Assembly: GCF_932526225.1 (NCBI RefSeq)
Contig: NC_064045.1
Location: 3,792,498-3,856,497 of the forward strand
Origin: Nematostella vectensis
Taxonomy: Eukaryota > Cnidaria > Anthozoa > Actiniaria > Edwardsiidae
Direction of reading: 5' to 3'
Length of the DNA: 64,000 bases
Made by a program: the position numbers and the translations under genes. The notes below the pieces were generated by a model. It was not told the DNA's origin and did not search any database. It worked only from the letters and a program-made list of their open reading frames with translations. Positions 9,814 through 25,269 of the stretch are shown here, piece by piece. Every line of letters begins with the position of its first letter. The stretch's first letter is position 1.

Positions 9814-10872
9814 TCAGTACGTTTTGTACAACAAATAGCTCTTTATCCTCGGAGGCACTGGTAGTTTATGGATATCCTTTGCAGGCACGGCCTCATTAAT
9901 AGCCAAACGACACAGATCTTGCAGATTTACATCAAGAGGAAGCTGCCAAATTCGGATGAAATCATCGCTGTAGCTTGCAGCCAGTTTCCCCTGGCAACGC
10001 GAGAACGCTAGTTGATAGACCCCCGCTGTACTGCGGGATTGCGGGCTCTGGTTTGATGTGTTCAACTCAAACAACATCGAAGCGTCTTCTGGGTTAATAC
10101 ACGTGACAACTCCTTCGGTACCAGCCACTGCTATGAACTCACCGCTAGGGGCGTACTTGATCATGTTCAAAACTCTCCCAAACTCCGCCTTACAAATGCT
10201 CGCTCGGCCCAGTTTCCCTATCTCCCACACGGTTACGAGTCCTCTGTAAAAGGTGCACGTGGCGATGACGGAATGCGGAAAGCGCGGATCGAAATCGCAA
10301 ACGCACGGCTCGCTCCTAGTAATATCATGTTCGATGGTATCCTCTGGTTGTTCCAGGTACTTGGCTGTGTCCAGGTAATGGGCCAGTCTCAGCCCATTGG
10401 TGCGCAAAATGTAAACCTGTCCACGTGATGACAACACAGCTAAGAGTTCACTATCAGGCGAAAACACGCAACCCGCCACAATCCCCTTAAATCCTTAACA
10501 TTCCTTAGCTGCTTTGATAGAGTAGATGACATTAAAGGAAACTGGTTGGATGAGAAGTATTTGAAGACCCACGGCGCTCTCAAGGGCGCATGCGATCATA
10601 GTTCCATCGGGCGAAAAGTCTGCGGATAGAGTCGCCGGTATTCGTATCACACCAGAAAGCTCGCACAGAGTACAAGGCTGTTGCCCTAGTTCACAGGCCG
10701 CGTGGAATAAGTCCTCCTCGCAGTAGTGAGTTGAGGCCTGGCTACTCACGTAGCGGCCGTTCGGAGAGACACTCCAGGGACCGGAAGTGACGGTGCAGAC
10801 TCGCGTGACGGTAGTCGTACCGGAAGTGTCGAGGTTCCACACTCGTAACGTGCTACTGAAGTTTGGATTGCG
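9814..10872 (-). pseudogene. WD40-SOCS-box protein exon (WSB-like) with one in-frame stop
   Basis: One long exon with acceptor TTAATTACAG just before 10872. The frame encodes a run of WD40 blades (STLRVWNLDTSG; VAGCVFSPDSELLAVLSS; GLVTVWEIG; YQLAFSRCQGKLAASYSDDFIRIWQLP in parts) and ends in a classic C-terminal SOCS box: LQDLCRLAINEAV...LPVPPRIKSYLL. The SOCS box would recruit Elongin B/C-Cullin5 for ubiquitination, with the WD40 part binding substrate, as in WSB1/2. A TAA at 10495-10497 interrupts the frame between two blades; both sides are in the same frame, so this is one nonsense change rather than a frameshift. Earlier exons are not clearly found; 11606..11645 (IAFAPNDDNNLIYG, flanked by AG and GTAAGG) could be one. 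It is either a recent pseudogene, a null allele or a sequence error. Confidence 0.7.
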
Positions 10873-10898
10873 CTGTAATTAACCCGCGAATCAACGAT

Positions 10899-11074
10899 CG
10901 TAGCCCGCATTGGATCATGGGTAACGTATGAATGGCTGAATCCTTGTCTCTGAACGCCGTGTGAACGTTCAGAGGTACACTTGCAAGAATTCGAAAGCTT
11001 TCTAAACATGTGTTTGTCTTTATTTACGCATATGTTATTATTTATTTGATACCCATGAGGCACTGCGGGTTACG
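10899..11074. mobile_element. 176-bp MITE, TIR family CCCGCAGTGC...CATGGGTA, copy 1
   Basis: The left end (10899-10923) and the right end (11050-11074) are 25-bp inverted repeats with about 20 of 25 positions matching, each containing 'CCCGCA' and 'TCATGGGTA'. It lies directly upstream of the WD40 exon, next to that exon's acceptor. A longer relative is at 24773-25267. Confidence 0.8.
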
Positions 11075-11399
11075 ACACATGGATTCTCCGAGTGCAACCG
11101 TTTTTAAAATAGGTGTATACATATCAAACAATTTTGTTACGGTCGTTTTTCTCGGCAAATTCATCAAGGCAGCGATCGTGGAAGGTTGCGTCGTCGGCCC
11201 AAGCGATTCTGCTTCAAATTGGTGGCTAAAGTTATAAAAGCGATGTTGTTTTAAGGACAGTACATCGCTTATATTTTTGCCAATCCCGTTTCGAAAAATG
11301 TCGTGTTTTTAGCGCGCTCGGTCAATTCCTTGTAAGGACATTGCATACCAGAAAAACACGAGTCTTTACAGCTTTCCACTTATAGTTGAGACTTAAATC

Positions 11400-11535
11400 A
11401 GTAGCGGATCTAGGAGGAAGGATTAGGGGGTTAAATTCCCCCCTCCCTTTGGGCTGCCAGAAATTCATATATATCAAATACTAATACCTACTTCGTCGCG
11501 AAACTCCCCCTTCAACAAAAAGCTAGACCGTCCTT
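11400..11535. repeat. Dispersed repeat containing 'ctgccagaaa...aaaaagctaga'
   Basis: Shares the order of motifs 'ctgccagaaa', 'ccat/atat', 'aactccccc', 'caaaaa(a/g)ctaga' and 'ccttg/ccttat' with 59625-59760. It begins 'agtagcggatctagg'. The boundaries are soft. Confidence 0.4.
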
Positions 11536-11539
11536 GTGA

Positions 11540-13160
11540 ATAGAAAACTTGACTCCAAGATAGAAAACAATGCCGAGTGCAAGATAATTATGTATTAAAC
11601 CTTACCATAAATGAGATTGTTGTCGTCGTTCGGCGCGAATGCTATCTAGTACTGGTAATGGTACCGCACGGAGACGTGCTCATTCACGTGAAACGATGAG
11701 CTGGCACCGACCAAACCATCGCCTGTCAACTGCCTTATCACTTGACCTTTAGGTGCAAAATGCCTTGATGGAAATCGCTTGTAAACGGCGTTGGACAAAC
11801 ACGTACCATGATCTTTCTTCGTGAAATAAAAACCACCAATACAGCCAGTTCCCATTGCGAAATTCAACCGAAAAACATCGAGGAAAAGACGGTTCTGGAA
11901 ATTGTCAGTATGTCGCAAGTATGTTTAAGGTGTATTAACAACAATCCATACTATTAGTGAAGGTCATTCGAAATTCGCCAATGAAACGAAAAACATTTCG
12001 GGATGAACTTGAATGAGCGTGTGTTTAGTTTTGGCTCTCTTTCTATAGAGGCCTGAACATAAAAGGAACGAAATGGGCCGGGTTACTGTGGTAACGCGTT
12101 TTGACGAAACTTCGTTGCTGGAAAATTCGATGCTTATTTGCTGTTGACGAGTAGATGATCGAGAATAAGGTACCATTAATTGATATGCAGTAATTGGAAA
12201 AAAATGCTTGAAATATTTGAAGGGCCGCGCGAATAGCAAAGTATGTCCTGTGAACCATGCAAAAAAGAAAATGAAACATTTGAATCGCGTGAATCAGTCA
12301 AAAACTCTAAAATTACCAGAAAGTTGCTATTTTTATATTCTATCCTGGATTCGAGTAGAGGACTCGAGTTCATGACTTCATATAAAGGCCATACGAGAAA
12401 GGGAAAAGAATGGGTGGAGATGGATGTGGGATTACGAAGTGACCCTTTTGGGTTTTACAATCTTGGACTCATCAAATGTGTTATCACATGTATTTCGAAC
12501 ATTTTCAAATTTCAAAATCGTTTAAAAAAATTTCCATTTTCCGAATCGTATCCCCTAATTTATGGCACACAGTTAGTAATATGATGTCCATCTACAATGT
12601 CAATCTACCAGTTTTCCTGAACTACAACTCGTAATGTTCTTCAAGCTAATAATACAAAAATACACGCACGTGTATTATTAGCAGCCTTGAGGCCATCAAT
12701 TTTCTGTATAAATTTATAATTTGTCTAGGGCCAAGTTTGATATTCTATTGTACTAAAAAAGAACATTGTCCACAATGGGATTTGTCTGTTATCTGGAGAT
12801 TTACCTCGTTTACATTATTCAAGTTCATAATCGTTCATCGTTGGTTCATCATCATCACTGGTTCATCATTGGAATCATTCTAGCTATCTTCCTCTCCATT
12901 TATATCTTTTTCTTTTGGGCCAGAGTTTCATATTTCATTTAAACTAGAAAAGCCCATTGTCCATGAGAGAATTATAAGCTACATTTGTTAATCTGGGGCT
13001 GCTTCCTAGAAAGCAGGTTAGCGCTAATTCAGGGATAAACCTGTTTTCTAAGAACTGGACGTGAAATATGAGTTGAGGCAAAGGCTAAGTTATGATACTT
13101 TGGCGATATATGTAAGGAAGGGTTTTGGGTGAGGATAAGGTCACCTCGAATCGTTATCAA
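11540..13160. other. Intergenic, no clear gene; one hairpin
   Basis: Short ORFs only. A minus-strand ORF at 11646-11918 has no recognisable domain. A perfect 12-bp inverted repeat, 'gctaataataca' (12645-12656) with its complement at 12671-12682, encloses a 14-base loop. Confidence 0.5.
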
Positions 13161-13162
13161 AT

Positions 13163-13293
13163 GCAGTCAGTACGCGCCCCCCTTGGCGGCCAAAAAGTGG
13201 GTCATTTCTTATTAAGGAATCTTCAAATACTATGCTTTTTCCACATGATTCCTATGATAGAAAACCCAGCTCGATCAATCCTGGGTACGCGCC
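13163..13293. mobile_element. MITE, CAGGCGCGTACCCAGG family, copy 1
   Basis: Shares 'ggcggccaaaaagtgggtc', 'ttcttattaaggaatcttc' and the end 'atcctgggtacgcgcctgg' with the copy at 16387-16544. The left terminus is degraded. Confidence 0.75.
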
Positions 13294-14112
13294 TGGCTTA
13301 GACTGGAAAAGATGTGGAATGCAATGAGTTCAAGCGGCATAGTCACCAGTAATTCCGGTCGATTGCGTAGCAATATCCGATGATTTTTAACGAAAAATAT
13401 TTCAAAATTGTAATAGCAGTGTGTCTTTTGAAAGTTTCTTTAAGGATGTGACTGATAGGTTAGATCGGATGGCCCGTTAAATATGGAGGATTTTATTAGA
13501 TTCTTTTGTCTCTTGTCGGTTGATGTTTCCGTCGGCCCTCCAGAAGTAAACTGGTGCGATTGCCGTCGTTTCAAGGTTATTTGCGAGGGGAATTCTATCT
13601 TTGACTTTGAGTCTGTTTGATGAGCGTCGAGCGCCCAGATCTATGCGCACAAGGAAAAGTTAGCTACAGACAAAAGTCTGCGCAAAATGCTATGTTCACG
13701 TTGAATCTATAAAGATGAATCTGTCAAGATGAATCTATATTTGACTTTGTGTGTGTGTGTGTGCATCTCGTTCATACGCACACATGTCTGGGCTCACAAG
13801 AGCAAGTTTGTTTTGAAACAGTCTGTGAGATAACCATTATACATAATGTAAGGCGGATGGCCTGTTAAATTGCGCGGATTCTAATATATTCTTTTGTCTC
13901 CTGCGGCTGGCAAGAGCACGACACCTCAACTCTGGCCCTGGTGAGATGATGCAATGCGTTGGATGGTATGGGTAAAAGTGTAACTTGGAAACCATTGCAT
14001 GGTTGATGCAATGTGTTGACATATAAAATGGAGATTAGGCGCTGATATTAGGACTGACGTCTCTTGAGGTAACGACAACAACACGTCTTTTCTATTCGCT
14101 CAAGGTTCAAAA

Positions 14113-17985
<3,873 letters not shown>

Positions 17986-19093
17986 GGTTCAGAATATTGC
18001 TGCTTTTAAATCTAATGTACAATCAAAGAGATTTTGAAGAGATTAACTTAAGAGTATAATTCATTTCCAGGTATGTGAGATGCTTTAATGCATAGGGTCC
18101 ATTTAGAAAAGTGTTATATCTTAAAAAGCACAGGAATGCCAGCACTGCCAGAAATTTATAGCTCACAGAAAACAAAGGAAATGTTGGCAAATTGCTTTGC
18201 ATTACCTACCAATATGGCGTTCAAACTATGCCAGGAAAGCCGGCCAGCAAAGCCTTATGCAATTAAAATTATTGTCATTTTGTTATCTAATTCCCCAAAT
18301 AAGCTGTATAATTACAAATAAACTGTAAGGTGATTTTAAATCAGGATAAAGTCAGGAACTAGAATGTTATATAACTCGGGATAATCATGCACACGTCAGT
18401 TTATCGACTGATTTCGAACCTTGTATGGACACGGATGAGAAATCATTCGATCACACCACCGGGTGGTGTTCTTTGTTCCCCTGTAATCGCTACCGAATTA
18501 CACAATCATGCTTTTATACAAACATGCTTTTACTAAAAAGGCACGAAAGCAAAGAAAGGAAACATGAAGTCTGCAATAATGCCAGCGAATAAATGAAGTA
18601 CTTTGTAATTCGTACCATCAACAATCAAAGACCCCGGCCATACTAAGAGAGATAACCTTATGCTTAGATTGTTTTAGCTCGGAAGGTTGACTCAAGCAAA
18701 TTTGAATCGCTCTAAAGTGCTCAATGTCTGCATATATCTATAGCTTTATATGCTAATCTTTGTATGGAGGGAAATTAGGGTTGAAATTTACCTTTTATTG
18801 GAGTCTACCAGCTTCGTGCCCTGAAGAACCGATTGCAAAATTATAAACCCTGAAGCATGATGGGGGTCTGCAGAGGGGTGTCTGAGAACAAAAAGAGGAA
18901 GGGGGGGGGGGGGGGTAGGGTGAGTGAGTGAGTGAAGTAGTATGTATGTCATTCCCCCAAAAAGTAAAGAAACTAAAATAAAGGCCACTAATTATTTTAC
19001 CATTAACACTAGCCTAAATTGAAATACGTATGTGATTGAGGAGTATTTATAGGAGTTTATTATTATTATTATAATTTTATATCGTTCACAATC
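17986..19093. other. Divergent AGPS / SOCS upstream region
   Basis: Separates the minus-strand AGPS start from the plus-strand SOCS first exon. It contains a near-palindrome 'ccaccgggtggtg' (18457-18469), a G15 run with flanking polypurine (18886-18930) and a TTA run near 19060. No gene is seen. The promoters of both neighbours are expected here, but no specific element can be claimed. Confidence 0.4.
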
Positions 19094-19866
19094 ATGTCAG
19101 CGGTAACCAGTCGAAGCGTTAACAAAATGGCGGCAACTGTGAACGTAAGTTAAGCTGGCTTTCTTAAATTTAATTGTTTTTCTCGATCGCTTCGCTTTAT
19201 TTTGTTGGTTAAGGGCTTAATATAGAACTGCACTTTAATGGGGTTGTATCTATCGATGTAAATGATATAACTGCTGCATATGGTTTAGAGATATAAAGAA
19301 GTTCTCTTCCAAACTCGATACTTCCGCTCGAAAGTTGTTTCAGATGTTTCTCAGAAATCATCAGATACGGAGAATGCATATTAACAAATTAAAAAAACTT
19401 GCTATGTAAGCGCATAGTTAGTTGAGTTAACAGTATTTAAAGCAAACCTTGAAAGCTTGCTTCAACGTGTTTTATTATCAATGGTTTGTTGCGATGTCAA
19501 ATAATATTGCTCGAGGACGTTTTGCCGGCTTTTTTTTGTGTGTTTGTGACAGGCGCCTTGAGCCTCATTTTTAGTTCTTTTGTAGTAATTATAATCCATA
19601 TTTTCCGGAATAACAATATTTAAAAGAACCGCAAGCTTAAATTCAAAGAATCTGTGGATTTCATAGAAATAACACAATGTTATCGATACCCGCACGATAG
19701 GGAGAAAAATTGTTAAGCCATAAGTGTGATACTACAAGCCAGAAAAAAATATATATGTATTAGTATTTATGGTTATTTTTCTTACTCTCTTTTTCAGCAT
19801 ACCGTTGAACTCCATCCGAATCGAAACTTTACATCATCTGTTGTGAATTTCCCGGAAATAGTTTAA
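19094..19866 (+). promoter_or_regulatory. Spliced upstream ORF in SOCS 5' leader (39 codons)
   Basis: A first exon ending AAC|GTAAGT at 19144 joins an acceptor CTCTTTTTCAG ending at 19797. The joined sequence has an ATG at 19094 and an in-frame TAA at 19864-19866, giving a 39-residue peptide. It ends before the SOCS start and so would act as an uORF. The first exon contains 'aaaatggcggc', a YY1-like initiator motif. Exon 1's transcription start is not known. Confidence 0.55.
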
Positions 19867-19987
19867 GCGCGTGACAAAGCGATGCGTTACATCATAAGGT
19901 AACGATTCCCCTACTTCCAAGAAATCGACTTCCGTTAAAAAAAATCGGATCTTGTTTTGTTCCCAGAAATCGTTTTTCAAGAAATTA

Positions 19988-20077
19988 ATGATGGTTGAAA
20001 GAAAATTACCGACCAAGCTTAGGAGATCTCAGGTAAAACCAAGCAGTACAAATGTGTGTGGAAATTATGCTACCTAG
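19988..20077 (+). promoter_or_regulatory. Second uORF overlapping the SOCS start codon
   Basis: Two adjacent ATGs (19988, 19991) open a 29-residue frame that ends at TAG 20075-20077. That is 23 bases past the SOCS ATG at 20052 and in a different frame. Ribosomes using it would skip the main start, so it should repress translation. uORFs repressing translation are known for mammalian SOCS1; applying that here is inference. Confidence 0.5.
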
Positions 20078-20627
20078 CCCGACAGTGAATCGGGCGCATT
20101 GGGATAAATCAACAGTCGTTGGCCCGGTGTTGGATACTTTGCGACAGAGTGGATTTTACTGGAGAGGAATCACCAAGGAGCAAGCAGATATCATTCTGCG
20201 TAGTTGTGATATGGGTGCATTCATTATACGCGACAGTTCGAGTCCAAACTTCTTGTTTACGTTGAGCGTAAGGACAGTGTTCGGAGTTACGAATATTCGG
20301 ATAGCAATGGACAGGGGAAGGTTTTCTTTGGAGTCGATCGACAACGAGAACTCTGAAGGACCAAGCTTCAAATGCGTTGTACATTTGATTTATTATTACG
20401 TGAAAAATTCAAGACATTCGGAGAGACATTTGGAGGATAATTATTTAAGGAGAGAACCCACAAAATACAAGCTATTCCTGGGTCGGCCTATTTACGGTGC
20501 AGTTTCAAGCCTTCAACACTTGTGTAGAAGAAGTATACACAAACAAATGAGACCTAATGGAGTCTACGCCCTTCCGATTCCAGCTAAATTGAAAATTTAC
20601 ATATCAAATTACCAATATCCCATTTGA
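20052..20627 (+). CDS. SOCS: Suppressor of cytokine signalling, SH2 + SOCS box (SOCS2/CISH-like, 191 aa)
   Basis: The CDS lies in a single exon with its intron in the 5' leader. It has a short N-terminus (about 35 aa), then an SH2 domain: GFYWRGITKEQADIIL, the phosphotyrosine-binding arginine in GAFIIRDSS (about 60), LFTLSVRT, TNIRIAMDRGRFSLESI, VVHLIYYYV. A C-terminal SOCS box follows: SLQHLCRRSIHK...ALPIPAKLKIYI. Such proteins bind phosphotyrosines on cytokine receptors or JAKs and recruit Elongin B/C-Cullin5 to degrade them. The short N-terminus without an obvious kinase-inhibitory region points to the SOCS2/CISH branch rather than SOCS1/3. A second ATG lies at 20067. The poly(A) signal AATAAA at 20753-20758 closes the gene. 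Confidence 0.95.
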   Translation: MCVEIMLPSPTVNRAHWDKSTVVGPVLDTLRQSGFYWRGITKEQADIILRSCDMGAFIIRDSSSPNFLFTLSVRTVFGVTNIRIAMDRGRFSLESIDNENSEGPSFKCVVHLIYYYVKNSRHSERHLEDNYLRREPTKYKLFLGRPIYGAVSSLQHLCRRSIHKQMRPNGVYALPIPAKLKIYISNYQYPI

Positions 20628-20752
20628 GTACCTAATATTTAAAGTTTTACGAATTTCGCTTGTACAGACTTAACCGCTTCCCTAGTGGGCAACACTGTGT
20701 ACAAAGAATTACTTCCTGACTATTGTATGTATTTATTCAATATATGGTACAA

Positions 20753-20758
20753 AATAAA
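20753..20758 (+). terminator. SOCS polyadenylation signal AATAAA
   Basis: A canonical AATAAA about 125 bases past the SOCS stop, followed by AT-rich sequence with T-rich stretches. It is the first good signal downstream. Confidence 0.6.
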
Positions 20759-20769
20759 GAAAAACCTTA

Positions 20770-21340
20770 ATCGTTATTCTGCTTTTGTTATTTTATTTAA
20801 TTTTTTATATAAATATTATTAGATTTGATGAACGTAGTTATTTCGCAGCGATGTAGAGGAAAATAAAATAACAAAAATAGAAACCTTCACTGCTACTAGT
20901 TTAACCTTACTGTGACATTATTGTTAGATAAATTAGAATACCGCACTGAATTTGAAATGTTACAAGGATAATACCTTTTTACTGCTTTTATCACACGCGC
21001 CGGTACGCCTGTTTTGTTTTCCTTGTTAAATAATTTCCAGATGGGGGCTCTAAAAAATATGGCTTAAGCCATTAATTGTTTTTCAGAAATAAAAATACGA
21101 CCCCAAACTGAAGTTACAAGCACATGATTTCGTGGAACTTCCCGTTAGTTTCGTTTCACGACTTCCGTCTAAGGTGTACAACGACGGATGGTTAAAGGAG
21201 AACAAGCGGTTTATGAATATAAACATGGTTAAAACATAACATTTTAGCTATTGCAACGATTTTGTGTGTAGTTTGTACCATAATAACTATTAAGAACAGT
21301 TTTTGTAAATGTGCTACAACTCCGACTAGACATCACGGGC
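20770..21340. other. Intergenic, nothing recognised
   Basis: AT-rich sequence without plausible exons on either strand. Confidence 0.5.
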
Positions 21341-21349
21341 GAGACAATG

Positions 21350-21478
21350 TATGAAAGGGGGGCATGGGGATTGGTGAGTAAGGGGGGGGATGGGGATGAT
21401 GAGTAAGGGGGTGGGGTGGGGATGATGAGTAAGGGGGGATGGGGATGATGAGTAAGGGGGGGAGGGGGAGGGGAGTTT
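21350..21478. repeat. G-rich tandem repeat (GGGGATGATGAGTAAGGG)
   Basis: About five units of 'gagtaaggggg(g/t)..ggggatgat', 22-28 bp each. The G-runs on the plus strand could form G-quadruplexes. The proline-rich minus-strand ORFs over it are compositional. Confidence 0.85.
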
Positions 21479-21949
21479 AATGTTATAAGTAACAAAACAG
21501 ACGGAAAGGAATCGAAAAGCACGAAAACAAAAGTTCATGTGTGTTGATTGTCTATGAGCGTTTTTATAGTAAACACAATGGCCCTAAATCGTAAGAATTT
21601 GTCGAGTATCGTAGGAATATTTTCAAAGAGTAATACAAATTAATTAAATATTTTTAAAAGCTTTTATCGGAACATCCGTATTTCGAACGGTCTAAACTTT
21701 TAAAAATTCGCAGAAAATTGTTATGTGTTCTAGAAAAAAAGCTTCCAAGGTAGTTTTTGACCATAACATATCTAAATGAAAATATTACATTTCTCGCCAT
21801 ATCATAGATAAGAAGTTTTCCTTAAATACCCTGAGAGGGAAGGGGGGAGGAGGGTCTGAAATTCAAAGTTTTCCAGAGTCTGAATCTCCCCCCCCCCAGA
21901 GTAGTTTATGAAAGCACTTAAAGCTTGATGGGTACCCTGTCACTGTCAC

Positions 21950-24075
21950 ATAGGGATATATATTCGCGTGACACTCCAAGCAAATAAGGGGCTGTCACGC
22001 CAGGGGTTTCACTAAAGATACTAGGTGTGTAACACAACAGAGGAACGGGTGTCACATAAAATGCTAGTAACGCTAGGAACTGTCACATAACGTGCTGGGG
22101 CTGTCACTGTGAGTGATGTTACACAAAATTACTAGGAACTGTCACATAAGGTACTGGAGGTGTAAATACAAGTGTGCTATGGCCGTCACACAAGGTTCTA
22201 GAGGTGTAACACAAGCGTGCTATTGCTGTCACACAAGGTCCTAGAGGTGTAACACAAGTGTGCTATGGCTGTCACACAAGGTTTTAGGGGTGTGACACAA
22301 GCGTGCTATGGCTGTCACACAAGGTTCTAGAGGTGTAACACAAGTGTGCTATGGCTGTCACACAAGGTTTTAGGGGTGTGACACAAGCGTGCTATGGCTG
22401 TCACACAAGGTTCTCGAGGTGTAACACAAGTGTGCTATGGCTGTCACACAAGGTTCTAGGGGTGTAACACAAGCGAGCTATGGCTGTCACACAAGGTTTT
22501 AGGGGTGTGACACAAGCGTGCTATTGCTGTCACACAAAATCCTAGAGGTGTAACACAAGCGTGCTTTGGCTGTCACACAAGGTTCTAGGGGTGTAACACA
22601 AGCGTGCTATGGCTTTCACACAAGGTTCTAGGAGTTTAACACAAGCGTGCTATGGCTGTCACACAAGGTTCTAGGGGTGTAACACAAGCGTGCTATGGCT
22701 GTCACACAAGGTTCTAGGGGTATAACACAAGCGTGCTATGGCTGTCACACAAGGTTCTCGAGGTGTAACACAAGTGTGCTATGGCTGTCACACAAGGTTT
22801 TAGGGGTGTGACACAAGCGTGCTATTGCTGTCACACAAAATCCTAGAGGTGTAACACAAGCGTGCTTTGGCTGTCACACAAGGTTCTAGGGGTGTAACAC
22901 AAGCGTGCTATGGCTTTCACACAAGGTTCTAGGAGTTTAACACAAGCGTGCTATGGCTGTCACACAAGGTTCTAGGGGTGTAACACAAGCGTGCTATGGC
23001 TGTCACACAAGGTTCTAGGGGTATAACACAAGCGTGCTATGGCTGTCACACAAGGTTCTCGAGGTGTAACACAAGTGTGCTATGGCTGTCACACAAGGTT
23101 TTAGGGGTGTGACACAAGCGTGCTATTGCTGTCACACAAAATCCTAGAGGTGTAACACAAGCGTGCTTTGGCTGTCACACAAGGTTCTAGGGGTGTGACA
23201 CAAGCGTGCTATGGCTGTCACACATGATTCTAAGGGTGTAACACAAGCGTGCTATGGCTGTCACACAAGGTTCTAGGGGTGTGACACAAGCGTGCTATGG
23301 CTGTCACACATGATTCTAAGGGTGTAACACAAGCGTGCTATGGCTGTCACACAAAGTTCCAGGGGTGTAACACAAGTGTGCTATGGCTGTCACACAAGGT
23401 TATAGGGGTGTAACACAAGCGTGCTATGGCTATCACACAAGGTTCTAGGGGTGTAACACAAGCGTGCTATGGCTGTCACACAAGGTTCTAGGGGTGTAAC
23501 ACAAGCGTGCTATGGCTGTCACACAAGGTTCTAGGGGTGTAACACAAGCGTGCTATGGCTGTCACACAAGGTTCTAGGGGTGAAACACAAGCGTGCTATG
23601 GCTGTCACACAAGGTTCTGGGGGTGTAACACAAGCGTGCTATTGCTGTCACACAGGGTTCTAGGGGTGTAACACAAGCGTGCTATGGCTGTCACACAAGG
23701 TTCCAGGGGTGTGACACAAGCGTGCTAGGGCTGTCACACAAGGTTCTAGGGGTGTAACACAAGCGTGCTATGGCTGTCACACAAGGTTCTAGGGGTGTAA
23801 CACAAGCGTGCTAGGGCTGTCACACATGATTCTAAGGGTGTAACACAAACGTGCTATGGCTGTCACACATGATTCTAGGGGTGTAACACAAGCGTGCTGT
23901 GGCTGTCACACATGGTTCTAGGGGTGAAACACAAGCGTGCTATGGCTGTCACACAAGGTTCTGGGGGTGTAACACAAGCGTGCTATTGCTGTCACACAGG
24001 GTTCTAGGGGTGTAACACAAGCGTGCTATGGCTGTCACACAAGGTTCCAGGGGTGTGACACAAGCGTGCTATGGT
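21950..24075. repeat. 43-bp minisatellite, ~45 copies, with higher-order structure
   Basis: The unit consists of 'ggtgtaacacaagcgtgcta', 'tggctgtcacacaagg' and 'ttctagg'. Copies are ragged before about 22140 and regular from there to 24075. Variant units recur every 301 bp (7 units) between about 22500 and 23190 and every 344 bp (8 units) between about 23575 and 24065, showing block duplication. Half of each unit is rich in TGT(C/A/G)ACAC dyads. Stop codons occur in all frames; it is non-coding. Confidence 0.95.
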
Positions 24076-24150
24076 GCCCTCTCTAGGACCCAATAGCATA
24101 ACAAAAGTGCAAAATGCTGTCACGTAAAAAGTAGGCTAAGGGTGGGGTGT

Positions 24151-24258
24151 TAGGCGCGTTCCCAGGATTGGCTGAGGGGGGGGGGGGGGCAATCATAGAC
24201 ACCATATGGAAAAATCACAGTATTTGAAGATCCCGCACCCCCCTGTGTTCGCCCCTGG
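24151..24258. mobile_element. MITE, CAGGCGCGTACCCAGG family, copy 3
   Basis: Starts 'taggcgcgttcccaggattg', has a G12 run, 'agtatttgaagatcc' and ends 'gttcgcccctggg'. It is shorter than the copy in AGPS and lacks the 'ggcggccaaaaagtg' block. Confidence 0.7.
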
Positions 24259-24772
24259 GTATAACACGAAAGTGCGAGGGGCTGAAGGAGCCCTCGTCGC
24301 GCATGCGTGGGGCGCTTCGTCAGTACGTCATGGTTGACCCCAGGGTCAGTACTTCAGGTAGGGTTAGTGTTAGGTCGATAGTAACTTTCATGTGGTTACA
24401 CATGAAGTACTAACCCTTAAAAATATTACGACACTGTATTTTTTTTGTTTAACATGACAACTTTAGATTTCTTATGAAGGCTAACACGCAAAAAGCGTAA
24501 CATGCCTTGAGACAAAACAGCAACACACTCTCATTGATAAATAAAACACATTCCATGATATGAAAAGTTTAAAACTTCTGTTTCACTATTTACAATTGTG
24601 CTTAATTTTAATACACGTAAACGTAATTCATTAATTGTGCTTTTTCCCAGGCATTTACTCTGTGGTTTTACCATAACAACAAAAACTTCTATTTCCCATT
24701 CCCAGCTTCACTCGGCCACTGGCCAGAACAAGATGGCTGTTGCGACTTGAAATATCTTGAAAATCAATGTAT

Positions 24773-25267
24773 TGTGCCCCGCAGTGCTTCATGGGTAATG
24801 TATAAATGGGTGAAACTTGTAAACCATTCTAACATCAATGACAAAGCCACTCACTGTACGGCAATGTAAGTTATGGAAAAAGGCTGGGCGAGGTAATGAG
24901 CAGCTGAGATGGCTCGTGGGTAGACGTGACGTCGCCGAAGGGGAGGTGGGTGGGTCTAAATAATTTTACGACCTACCGTTTTGCGTATCTCTTGCGAATG
25001 TGGTTGAATCACTGCTAGCGCTTCTTTAAATAACAAGATATTACACGAGAAAATTCACACTTTATTAAATAAACATCTATAACAATCTGGGGTTATGTAA
25101 CCAGCGCATTTCAGAGATTCCTGTCATTGTAATTAATGAAAATAGATCTCTGAAAGTTATGCGAACACTCACAGAAAAACAACAGGTATTTTTTTAAGTC
25201 AGGGATTGTTTTTCTTGTACGCTTATCTACTTATTTATTTTATACCCATGAAGCGCTGCGGGTTACG
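24773..25267. mobile_element. 495-bp MITE, TIR family CCCGCAGTGC...CATGGGTA, copy 2
   Basis: The left end (24773-24797) and the right end (25243-25267) are 25-bp inverted repeats matching at about 21 positions. They share the core 'cttcatgggta' with the smaller copy at 10899-11074. There is no ORF. 'caagatggctgt' lies just outside the left end. Confidence 0.8.
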
Positions 25268-25269
25268 AT

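Noticed and set aside
11646-11918. 90-aa minus-strand ORF
   Set aside because: No recognisable domain. The adjacent 40 bases (11606-11645) look more like a WD40 exon than this ORF does.
21244-21538. Proline-rich minus-strand ORFs
   Set aside because: Shadow of the G-rich tandem repeat.
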